Assembly: GCF_019599185.1 (NCBI RefSeq)
Contig: NZ_JAIEUL010000002.1
Coordinates: 1 to 64,000, forward strand
DNA from: Cryobacterium inferilacus
GTDB taxonomy: Bacteria > Actinomycetota > Actinomycetes > Actinomycetales > Microbacteriaceae
Reading direction: 5' to 3'
DNA length: 64,000 nucleotides
The notes beneath the pieces were generated by a model. That model saw only the letters and a list, made by a program, of their open reading frames with translations, was not told the DNA's origin and did not search any database. Shown in pieces: positions 1 through 7,039 of the stretch; the first letter of the stretch is position 1; each line of letters opens with the position of its first letter. The translations under genes were made by a program, and so were the position numbers.

Positions 1-696
1 CAGAGCGCCCGCCCGGTCGTTCCCACCAAGCGCGGAGCGCGAACGCCCCGGGACACTCCGGTGCTGATCGCGACCGGCCCGGGCCAGGTGTGGTCGTGGG
101 ACATCACCGACCTGCGCTGCCCGTGGCGGGGCAAAGCATTCAAGGCGTACTCGATCATCGACATTTACTCCCGCAAGATCATGGGCTCCCGCGTCGAGGA
201 CCGCGAGAGTGACGACTTCGCGGTGGACATGTTCAAGACCGCATTCGAACTCCACGGCAGGCCTGAGTTCGTCCACGCGGACAACGGATCCGCGATGCGC
301 TCCAACAAACTCGCCGATCTCCTCGTGGCACATAAGGTCGCCAAGACCCACAACCGGCCCTACGTCTCTAACGACAACCCGTTCTCCGAGTCCGAGTTCC
401 GCACCATGAAGTACCGGCCCAACTACCCCGGCACCTTCGAGACACTCGAAGCCGCACGCGAGCACCTCGCCGACTACGTGCCCTGGTACAACACGAACCA
501 CCGGCACTCCGGCATCGCGTTGTTCTCACCCCAGCAAGTCCACGACGGCACCTGGCGCCACACGCACCGCATCCGCGACCGCGCCCTGCAGCGCTATCAC
601 CGCAAGCACCCTGAACGATTCCGCGCCCGACCGACAACACCCGCACCCGCCGGCACAGTCGGCATCAACATCCCCAAAGAAACCGTCAATATCTAA
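1..696 (+). CDS. IS3-family transposase, integrase-core part (5' end outside window)
   Basis: This is the C-terminal, catalytic part of a DDE transposase of the IS3 (rve integrase core) type. The reading frame is open to the left edge, so the N-terminus lies outside the window and the first ATG or GTG seen is not necessarily the start. The three acidic positions are visible: Asp in WSWDIT, Asp in HADNGS and Glu in the SESEFRTMKY context. The C-terminal WYNTNHRHSGI segment is typical of the family. A short basic, proline-rich tail ends at the TAA. An upstream orfA with programmed frameshifting would be expected but cannot be seen. Confidence 0.9.
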   Translation, partial: QSARPVVPTKRGARTPRDTPVLIATGPGQVWSWDITDLRCPWRGKAFKAYSIIDIYSRKIMGSRVEDRESDDFAVDMFKTAFELHGRPEFVHADNGSAMRSNKLADLLVAHKVAKTHNRPYVSNDNPFSESEFRTMKYRPNYPGTFETLEAAREHLADYVPWYNTNHRHSGIALFSPQQVHDGTWRHTHRIRDRALQRYHRKHPERFRARPTTPAPAGTVGINIPKETVNI

Positions 697-722
697 CCCA
701 AGTGACTCCACTCAGCTTGACA
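1..722 (+). mobile_element. Right part of an IS3-type insertion sequence
   Basis: The transposase is followed by 26 bp ending in CTTGACA at about 722. Read in reverse this gives an end starting TGTCAAGC, which has the TG...CA terminal form of IS3-family elements. Directly beyond it the sequence switches to a truncated copy of the 66-bp palindromic repeat found intact at 4212 and 57184, so the element probably inserted into or beside that repeat. The left end is outside the window, so the terminal inverted repeat and target duplication could not be checked. Confidence 0.6.
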
Positions 723-726
723 TCGC

Positions 727-742
727 CCGTTCGGGAACAGTT
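727..742. repeat. Truncated copy of the 66-bp palindromic repeat
   Basis: About 14 bp (GTTCGGGAACAGTT) match exactly the outer arm of the palindromic element at 4212-4277 read on the other strand, and the CCGGCTCGG that follows also resembles that copy's flank. The rest of the element is missing at the IS end. Confidence 0.55.
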
Positions 743-766
743 CCGGCTCGGGTCTGGCCGGGCGGG

Positions 767-1702
767 TCAGGCGACCCGGGTGAGCGCCGTGAAGGACATC
801 GTGGCCGACTGGCCGTTCTGGCAGGTCTGGTAGAGCAGGTCGTGCCCGCGGGGCACATCGGCGGTGCTGTGCCTGGACGCGCTGAGCATGGCCACGATGC
901 CGTCCACCCGGTAGGTGCCGGCGTGCACCCCGGTGAGGGTGATCAGGGTGCCGGCCTCATCGGGAAAGTCCTTGCCGCCGCACGACCAGTGTTCGGCGAT
1001 GGTGGGCACCTCGTCGTAGTGCGCGGTCACGTCCACCGAGCCGATGCACTGGTCGAGTTCGGGGTTCCACCCGATCGCGTGCACATTGTTGGTGTACCGC
1101 TCGGCCAGGATGCGGTCCTGCTGGGCCTGCCACTCGGCCATCGCCCGCGTCACGGCCGCCACCGGTTCGGCCAGCTCGGCGGCGACACCGTCGACACCGG
1201 CCGAGACGTCGAAGCTGACCGTGGACAGCGCCAGGGCGTTCTCGCGTACGCCGGTGCCCAGCTGCAGGAGCGTGCCGGTGTCGGCGGTCGAATCGGCGGT
1301 GCTTTCGGCCGCCGTGAGCTCCTGAGCGGCGGCGCTCAGCCGGGCGGTGGCCGAGCTGATGGCATCCGCCAGGTCGGTGCGCGGCTGCTCGCTGAGCACC
1401 TTGCCCGCGCTGTCGGCGAGCGTGGCGACGGCGGCGTCGAGGGCGCTCTCGCCGGCGGTGACGGTCTGTACGGCGGCGGACTGCTGCGTGCGGAAGGCCG
1501 CGGCGGCCGCGTTGTAGTCGCCGCGCGCCGCCGACAGCGTGGCGACGTGCACTCCGAGCGCGCCGACCAGAACCAGGCCCACGACGCTCGCGCCGGCGAT
1601 CATGCGGGTGCGTGCGGGCCGTGCAGCCCGGTCGGGCCGCGCAGGGCGGATGCGGGCACGACGGATGCGGGCTCGCCCCGCTCGCCCGACGTCCTCGGTC
1701 AT
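767..1702 (-). CDS. Membrane-anchored hypothetical protein
   Basis: The 311-residue protein has a very basic Arg/Pro-rich N-terminus of about 33 residues and one hydrophobic segment at roughly residues 34-56. An Ala-rich, probably helical extracytoplasmic region follows (residues about 60-200), then a C-terminal domain with three to four cysteines (in QCIGSV, SCGGKD and QTCQNG) that could be disulfide-bonded outside the cell. The ATG at 1702 has a purine-rich AGGGGG stretch upstream. Met34 is an alternative start that would leave a simple signal anchor. No family is recognised. It is divergently transcribed from the DUF72 gene. Confidence 0.7.
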   Translation of the reverse strand: MTEDVGRAGRARIRRARIRPARPDRAARPARTRMIAGASVVGLVLVGALGVHVATLSAARGDYNAAAAAFRTQQSAAVQTVTAGESALDAAVATLADSAGKVLSEQPRTDLADAISSATARLSAAAQELTAAESTADSTADTGTLLQLGTGVRENALALSTVSFDVSAGVDGVAAELAEPVAAVTRAMAEWQAQQDRILAERYTNNVHAIGWNPELDQCIGSVDVTAHYDEVPTIAEHWSCGGKDFPDEAGTLITLTGVHAGTYRVDGIVAMLSASRHSTADVPRGHDLLYQTCQNGQSATMSFTALTRVA

Positions 1703-1851
1703 CCGTGCCCCCTGCCCTGCCCGCCCGGAGTGGCCCGCGCGTTTCCCAGAATCCTACCGACCCCGTGTTTCGGGCAGGCAAACTGTGGGGTATCGGCGGG
1801 GCCGGCGGAGCATCTGGACGGATTCGTTCGGCGTGGGCCACACTGACCAGC

Positions 1852-2604
1852 ATGAGCACTCCGACCCACCCCGACCCGCCGGTGCACATCGGGACGTCGG
1901 GCTGGAGCTACGACCACTGGGAGAACGTGCTCTATCCGGCCGGGCTGCCGGCCGCGAAGAGGCTGGCGCGCTACGTGGAGGCCTTCGACACCGTGGAACT
2001 GAACGCCAGCTTCTACCGCTGGCCCCGACCGGCCACCTTCGCCGGCTGGCACCGACGACTGCCGCCGGGGTTCCTGCTCTCGGCGAAGGCCCCGCGCGGA
2101 CTCACCCACGCCAAGAGGCTCTACGCCCCCGAGGTGTGGGCCGACCGGATCAGCGCCGGCTGGCACGAGCTCGGCGACCGCCGGGCCATCCTGTTGGTGC
2201 AACTACACCCCGGCCACGAACGCGACGATGCCCGGCTGGACTACTTCCTCGGCGCGCTGCCACCGTGGATCAGGGTGGCGGTGGAGTTCCGCCACCCCAG
2301 CTGGCACGTCGACGACGTGCTCGCCATCCTCGAGCGCCACGGCGCCGGGTACTGCGTGCTCAGCGGCGCCGGGCTGCCCTGCCTGCTGCGGGCCACCGCA
2401 CCGTTCGTCTACCTGCGGCTGCACGGCCCCGACCACGATCACCTCTACGGCGGGTCGTATTCCGATGCCGACCTGCGTTGGTGGGCGGACCGCATCCGCG
2501 AATGGCAGGCGCAGGGCCTGGCGGTGTTCGCCTACTTCAACAACGACGGCGGTGGTTTCGCCGTGCGGAACGCGTGGACCCTGCGCGCCGAGCTCGGGGT
2601 GTGA
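1852..2604 (+). CDS. DUF72 family protein (YecE-like)
   Basis: The 250-residue protein starts VHIGTSGWSYDHWENVLYP and contains ELNASFYRWP and AVEFRHPSW. These are the hallmark strands of the DUF72 TIM-barrel-like fold. The biochemical role of the family is not established. The reading frame is open further upstream to 1612, but that stretch overlaps the divergent gene and looks non-coding, and ATG 1852 starts at the conserved N-terminus. The residues HGPDHDHLYGGSYSDADLRWWADRI near the end match the family pattern. It appears monocistronic. Confidence 0.9.
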   Translation: MSTPTHPDPPVHIGTSGWSYDHWENVLYPAGLPAAKRLARYVEAFDTVELNASFYRWPRPATFAGWHRRLPPGFLLSAKAPRGLTHAKRLYAPEVWADRISAGWHELGDRRAILLVQLHPGHERDDARLDYFLGALPPWIRVAVEFRHPSWHVDDVLAILERHGAGYCVLSGAGLPCLLRATAPFVYLRLHGPDHDHLYGGSYSDADLRWWADRIREWQAQGLAVFAYFNNDGGGFAVRNAWTLRAELGV

Positions 2605-2809
2605 GAATGCCCGCACAATGCCCCTAGCGCCGACGCGGGCAGTGGGATATGTAAACGGTGAATCGAACCGGCCAAATGCCCCGCAACCTGGGTAACGGCA
2701 CCGATCGCCCCCGTACCCGGTGCATAGAATTGTGGCCCCGGACGCCGTTCGACGAGTCGCACGCGTCGTGCCCGCACCCCCAGGGGGCGCATCTCCAGCA
2801 GAGGTAATC

Positions 2810-4198
2810 ATGACCGAGACCCACGTCGCGTCCACAGTTCTCACCGAGTTGGCCGCCGTGCTCTCCGACGCCCAGATCGCCACCGGCGTGCGGGCCGACG
2901 GCAACCGTCGGGACCAATCCGAGGGCACCCTGAGCGGCGTGCCGCTGGCCGTGGTCTTTCCGGCCAGCACCGCCGAGGTCGCCGCCGTGGTCACCATCGC
3001 GGCCGCCCACCGCATCCCGATCGTTCCGCAGGGCGCCCGCACCGGACTGGCCGGCGGCGCGAACGCCATCGACGGGGCCATCGTGCTGAGCACCACCCGG
3101 CTCAAGAAGATCCTCGCGATCGACACCGCGAACCAGACCGCCACCGTGCAGGCCGGCGTGCGCACGATCGCCCTGGCCCGCGCCGCCGAGGCCGTCGACC
3201 TGTTCTACCCGCCGGACCCCGGTTCCTGGCGGGCGTCCACCATCGGCGGCAACGTGGCCACCAACGCCGGCGGGATGCTCTGTGTGAAGTACGGCGTCAC
3301 CGGCAACTTCGTGCGTCAGCTCACGGTGGTGCTCGCCGACGGGTCGATCGTGCGCACCGGTCAGCGCACCATCAAGGGCGTCGCCGGTTACAACCTCACC
3401 GCGCTGTTGGTGGGTTCGGAGGGCACCCTGGGCATCATCACCGAGATCACGGTGGGGCTGCTGCCCAAGCCCGGTAGTCCGTCCGGCGTCGCGGCCACCT
3501 TCGACACGGTGGCGGATGCCCTCGACGCGGCCAATACGATCGTCGCCGGCGCGCAGCGGCCCAGCGTGCTCGAATTCCTCGACGGTGCCTGCATCGCGGC
3601 GATCAACGCGTTCGACCCGACCTCGATGCTGCCGGCGGGCGCCGGCGCGCTGCTCCTGGTGCAGTCCGATGAGATCGGCCGGGCGCACGACGATGTCGAA
3701 GCGTACGCCGCGGTGCTCCGGGCCGGGGGAGCAGGCGACGTCACGATCGCGCACGACGCCGAGTCGCTCGCTCGGCTGATGAGCGCCAGACGCCTGCTGC
3801 ACCCGGCGGTGCAGGCGGTGCGTGGGGGTGCGCTGAACGAGGACGTCACGGTGCCGCGTTCCCAGCTGCCCGCGCTGCTGCTCGGCCTGGCCGAGATCGC
3901 CCTGGAACTGGACGTTCCGATCAGTACCGGCGGCCACATCGGCGACGGCAACCTGCACCCGGTGATCGGTTACGACCCGGCGGTGCCGGCCGAGATCGAT
4001 GCCGCCCACGCCGCCTTCGCCCGGGTCATCGACCTGGCGATCTCACTGGACGGCTCTGCCTCGGGGGAGCACGGCATCGGCGTGCTCAAGCGGGCGCACC
4101 TCGACGACGAACTCGGCCCGGTCCTGCGCGACCTGCAGCGCAGGGTCAAGCTGGCCTTCGACCCGCACACCCTGCTCAACCCCGGCAAGAAGCTCTAG
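2810..4198 (+). CDS. glcD: FAD-linked oxidase, glycolate/D-lactate dehydrogenase type
   Basis: The 462-residue flavoprotein has an N-terminal FAD-binding PCMH domain (about residues 45-220, with VPQGARTGLAGGAN and STIGGNVATNAGGM binding the FAD) and a C-terminal FAD-oxidase domain with STGGHIGDGNLHP and SGEHGIG. These are the signatures of GlcD, D-lactate dehydrogenase and related 2-hydroxyacid dehydrogenases. It oxidises a 2-hydroxyacid to a 2-oxoacid at the membrane or via an electron carrier. ATG 2810 is chosen because GAGG lies six bases upstream and the conserved region begins soon after; an in-frame ATG at 2720 has no such site. No glcE, glcF or cytochrome partner is adjacent, so the exact substrate is open. 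Confidence 0.88.
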   Translation: MTETHVASTVLTELAAVLSDAQIATGVRADGNRRDQSEGTLSGVPLAVVFPASTAEVAAVVTIAAAHRIPIVPQGARTGLAGGANAIDGAIVLSTTRLKKILAIDTANQTATVQAGVRTIALARAAEAVDLFYPPDPGSWRASTIGGNVATNAGGMLCVKYGVTGNFVRQLTVVLADGSIVRTGQRTIKGVAGYNLTALLVGSEGTLGIITEITVGLLPKPGSPSGVAATFDTVADALDAANTIVAGAQRPSVLEFLDGACIAAINAFDPTSMLPAGAGALLLVQSDEIGRAHDDVEAYAAVLRAGGAGDVTIAHDAESLARLMSARRLLHPAVQAVRGGALNEDVTVPRSQLPALLLGLAEIALELDVPISTGGHIGDGNLHPVIGYDPAVPAEIDAAHAAFARVIDLAISLDGSASGEHGIGVLKRAHLDDELGPVLRDLQRRVKLAFDPHTLLNPGKKL

Positions 4199-4211
4199 GG
4201 TTTCGCCGCCC

Positions 4212-4277
4212 AACTGTTCCCGAACCGGACAAATGGTCCCGGTACACCGGACGCAATTGTCCGCAGCGGTAACAGTT
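4212..4277. repeat. 66-bp palindromic intergenic repeat, copy A
   Basis: A 66-bp element begins AACTGT and ends ACAGTT. It has a second pair of arms (GGACAA / TTGTCC) and a CCGG-rich centre, so it can fold as a long three-tier hairpin or cruciform. The reverse complement of 57184-57249 matches it at 57 of 66 positions by my alignment. Partial copies lie at 727 and 41310. It sits between glcD and the repeat-peptide operon and may act as a REP-like element or terminator. Confidence 0.8.
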
Positions 4278-4333
4278 GTTCCGGCTCGGCGGCGCTCAAC
4301 GCCGGGTGACCGGGGTGTTCACCCCCGACGGCA

Positions 4334-4362
4334 CTGACTTTTCGGCCGGGGCCACGTACTAT
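4334..4362 (+). promoter_or_regulatory. Putative sigma-A-type promoter of the repeat-peptide operon
   Basis: CTGACT (4334-4339) and TACTAT (4357-4362) are separated by 17 bp and lie about 50 bp before the GTG start at 4411. The match to TTGACA-N17-TATAAT is reasonable but found by eye only. Confidence 0.45.
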
Positions 4363-4410
4363 CGCCAGTAGGCGCCAGCCGACGCCTGAGAACGGCTACG
4401 GAGGTACGAA

Positions 4411-4665
4411 GTGGGCATCAACGACGACGACATCACGACAGACGCGCAGGTTCCCGGCGAGGGTACCGCTGACGGCGGGGCCAACCCCGACGGACACGAC
4501 GGCGGTGCCGACGGCGCCGCCGACGCCGGTGAAGGCACCGCAGACGGGGGCGCCAACCCCGAGGGCCACGACGGCGGAGCAGACGGCTCGGCGTCGGAGG
4601 AGGGCGTCGCCGACGGCGGCGCGAACGCCGACGGGCACGACGGCGGCGCCGACGGATCGGCCTGA
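4411..4665 (+). CDS. Asp/Gly-rich triple-repeat peptide, candidate modified-peptide precursor
   Basis: The 84-residue acidic peptide has a short 16-residue leader-like N-terminus (MGINDDDITTDAQVPG) followed by three near-identical repeats at residues 17-40, 41-63 and 64-84. Each repeat contains ADGGAN, one or two variable residues and then GHDGGADG. Each has one His and many Asp and Gly, with no Cys, no aromatic and almost no hydrophobic residue. GTG 4411 is preceded by GGAGG (4400-4404). The stop TGA shares a base with the ATG of the JmjC gene, so translation is coupled. The architecture (short leader, repeated core, downstream oxygenase) suggests a substrate for post-translational hydroxylation. 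That is inference. It could instead be a metal-binding or structural peptide. Confidence 0.75.
   Translation: MGINDDDITTDAQVPGEGTADGGANPDGHDGGADGAADAGEGTADGGANPEGHDGGADGSASEEGVADGGANADGHDGGADGSA
4459..4662 (+). repeat. Three in-frame tandem repeats of 21-24 codons
   Basis: The repeats encode EG(T or V)ADGGAN followed by GHDGGADG and a short spacer. Synonymous differences between copies are frequent while the peptide is nearly constant, which argues that the peptide sequence itself is under selection. Confidence 0.85.
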
Positions 4666-5903
4666 TGCCGGGCGACGAGCGCGGGTCGGCTGACCGACCC
4701 GCGCTCGCGCGCCTGCTCGCCGGTTCGCCGCAGGACTTCGCCACCGAGAACTGGGCGAACAGCGCCCTGTTCGCCAGGGCGGCCGAGCTGCCAGGCGGAT
4801 TCACCGACCTGTTCACCGCCGACGCCGTCGACGAGCTCGTCACCCGGCGCGGCCTGCGCACCCCGTTCGTGCGGATGGCCAACGAGGGCTCGGTGCTGAA
4901 CGCCGCCAGGTACACCGCCCCCGGTGGTTTCGGCGCCGAGATCGGCGACCAGGTGAGCGCGGACAAGGTGCTCGACGAATTCGCCGCTGGGGCCACCCTG
5001 GTGCTGCAGGGCCTGCACCGCACCTGGACCCCGCTGGCCGAATTCACCCGGCAACTGGTGGCCGACCTGGGCCACCCGGTGCAGGTGAACGCATACATCA
5101 CCCCGGCGTCAGCGCGCGGCTTCGACCCGCACTACGACGTGCACGACGTCTTCGTGATCCAGATCGCCGGCCAGAAACGCTGGCGCATCCACCCGCCCGT
5201 GCACACCGACCCGCTCCGCAGCCAACCCTGGGACGACCACCGCGCCGAGGTCGCCCTGGCCGCCGAGCAGCGCCCGCAGATCGAGGAGACCTTCAGCCCG
5301 GGTGACGTGCTCTACCTGCCGCGCGGCTGGATCCACTCGGCAACCGCTCTCGGTGGCACCTCGATCCACCTCACCATCGGCGTCGCCGCGCTCACCCGCC
5401 ACGACGTGTTGCGCGAGGTGTTGGCGCGGGCAGAGACCGCCGACACCCTGCGCACCGCTCTGCCGCTCGGCATCGACCTGGCCGATCCCACCGTCGTCGC
5501 CGCTCTGGTCGCCGAGGCCGTGAACGATCTGGCGGAGTTCAGTCGGTCAGACCCCGGACAGGCCACGACTGTCGCGGCCCGGCTGGCCAGCCGGGTGCGT
5601 GACTCGACCCGCCCGGAGCCGATCGCGCCCCTGGCCACCGTCAACAGCGCCGCCGCGCTGCACGAGGCGACCACCCTGAGCCTGCGCCACGGGCTCTCCG
5701 CCCGGCTGGTCGACGACGGCTCCCGAGTGCGGCTGATGCTGCCGGGCAAGACGGTCGAGCTGCCCGCCGAAGCGCGAGACGCCCTGACCGCCGTGCTCAC
5801 CGGCGACACCGTGCGGGCCGGGGACCTGCCCGGCCTCGATCCCGCCTCCGCCCTCGTCGTGGCTCGGCGCCTGGTGCGCGAGGGCGTACTGGTCGTGCGG
5901 TGA
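4665..5903 (+). CDS. JmjC/cupin-4 family Fe(II)/2-oxoglutarate-dependent oxygenase
   Basis: The 412-residue protein carries a JmjC-like double-stranded beta-helix. The metal triad is visible as H156-Y-D158 (in DPHYDVHD) and the distal H224 in LPRGWIHSA. The QIAGQKRW strand at 167-173 is typical of the cupin-4/ROX group that hydroxylates Arg or His in ribosomal proteins. A C-terminal region (about 330-412) resembles the winged-helix domain of those enzymes. It starts one base inside the stop of the repeat peptide and overlaps the next gene by four bases, so all three genes are translationally coupled. The natural inference is that the upstream repeat peptide is its substrate. A ribosomal protein substrate is the main alternative. 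Confidence 0.88.
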   Translation: MPGDERGSADRPALARLLAGSPQDFATENWANSALFARAAELPGGFTDLFTADAVDELVTRRGLRTPFVRMANEGSVLNAARYTAPGGFGAEIGDQVSADKVLDEFAAGATLVLQGLHRTWTPLAEFTRQLVADLGHPVQVNAYITPASARGFDPHYDVHDVFVIQIAGQKRWRIHPPVHTDPLRSQPWDDHRAEVALAAEQRPQIEETFSPGDVLYLPRGWIHSATALGGTSIHLTIGVAALTRHDVLREVLARAETADTLRTALPLGIDLADPTVVAALVAEAVNDLAEFSRSDPGQATTVAARLASRVRDSTRPEPIAPLATVNSAAALHEATTLSLRHGLSARLVDDGSRVRLMLPGKTVELPAEARDALTAVLTGDTVRAGDLPGLDPASALVVARRLVREGVLVVR

Positions 5904-6826
5904 CCGGCGCGCACCCGCCAGACGGCCCGGCCCCGGGGTGGCTGCCGTGCAGCGACCGCTCGGTCGAGCGCGACGATCCCCTCGAGGGCACCGCCGGCTA
6001 CGGCGAACGCTGGTTCCTCGTCGAGATCGACGGGGCCTGGGGCGCCCACGCCTTCCTGCAGTCCCAGCTCGATCCGGCACTCGGACGCCGACTGGTCCGG
6101 CGCATCGAGGGTGCGGGCATCCGCCCGTTGGCGATTCGCCGTACCGGACGCACGGCAGACCAGCGGCGTAATCAATCGACCTGGCGGTGGGCGGCCGTGG
6201 ACGCCAGGCCGGGGCACGAGTCCGTGCACTGGGGATCGGTCGATGACCCCGCCGACCTGATGACGGTGCCGCTGGACGGATCCACCGGCGAGTTGTCGAC
6301 CGAGCCGGTGATCTGCGTCTGCACCCACGCCCGCCATGATCAGTGTTGCGCCGTGAAGGGGCGCCCGGTGGTCACCGCGCTCGCTCGGGAGCATCGACGC
6401 GCCACCTGGGAGTGCTCGCATCTGGGCGGCGACCGGTTCGCCGCCACCCTGATCCTGTTCCCGCACGGCCTGTACTACGGCAGGGTGACCGGGGCGGATG
6501 CGCCAGGTCTCGTCGACGCCTACCGTCACGGTCTCATCGAGCCGCGCTGGTTCAGGGGCCGCAGCGCCCTGCCCAATGTGGTGCAGGCGGCCGAGGCATT
6601 CGCCAGGGCCGACCGCGGTGACAACCAGCTGCACGCCTTCCAGTTCGCCTCCTGGACCGAGTCAGGGTCGGTGCACACCGTGCTCTTCACCCACGGCGGC
6701 GAACCCGTCGCGGTTCGCTTGGCGGAGACCCTCTCCCCGCCGTTACTCAGCACCTGCGCGGCCACCACGGCGCGGCCGGTGCGGCAGTTCGAGATGCTCT
6801 CGATCGAGCCGGGTGGGCGGCCCTGA
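5900..6826 (+). CDS. Sucrase/ferredoxin-like protein (Suc_Fer, thioredoxin-like [2Fe-2S])
   Basis: The 308-residue protein contains the Suc_Fer thioredoxin-like ferredoxin core. VCTHARHDQCC at residues 140-150 and WECSHLGGDRFA at 170-181 place Cys139, 141, 149, 150 and 172 and His174 where an iron-sulfur cluster or redox centre would sit. The family has no firm biochemical function. GTG 5900 overlaps the preceding TGA. A role as electron donor that keeps the JmjC iron reduced, or reduces the peptide product, fits the coupling but is inference. The C-terminal 80 residues are less conserved-looking and may form a separate domain. Confidence 0.85.
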   Translation: MTGAHPPDGPAPGWLPCSDRSVERDDPLEGTAGYGERWFLVEIDGAWGAHAFLQSQLDPALGRRLVRRIEGAGIRPLAIRRTGRTADQRRNQSTWRWAAVDARPGHESVHWGSVDDPADLMTVPLDGSTGELSTEPVICVCTHARHDQCCAVKGRPVVTALAREHRRATWECSHLGGDRFAATLILFPHGLYYGRVTGADAPGLVDAYRHGLIEPRWFRGRSALPNVVQAAEAFARADRGDNQLHAFQFASWTESGSVHTVLFTHGGEPVAVRLAETLSPPLLSTCAATTARPVRQFEMLSIEPGGRP

Positions 6827-6861
6827 TCAGGCCGAGAAAACGGCCCATGCCCGCGGGGGAA

Positions 6862-6881
6862 TACGGGACTTTGGTCCCGGT
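6862..6881. promoter_or_regulatory. DosR/DevR-type box upstream of pflB
   Basis: GGGACTTTGGTCCC at 6864-6877 fits the core of the mycobacterial DosR motif (TTSGGGACTWWAGTCCCSAA), and 16 of the 20 positions of the wider box agree. A -10-like TAGTGT lies at 6901-6906, which puts the box at or just above the -35 region, a usual place for DosR-type activators. No dosR gene is in the window. Confidence 0.65.
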
Positions 6882-7039
6882 TTTCCGGCTTAGCCCGAGA
6901 GTAGTGTTCAGAACAGAGGGCGAGCCACCGGTTCCGTCGCACCACCCGGGACCCCGTGGATCTGCTCTCGTGGCCCGACTGCTGGGTGATACACCCAGAT
7001 CAGCGGGAAAGCCTCGATCCTAAAAGGAGAGCGAACCAT

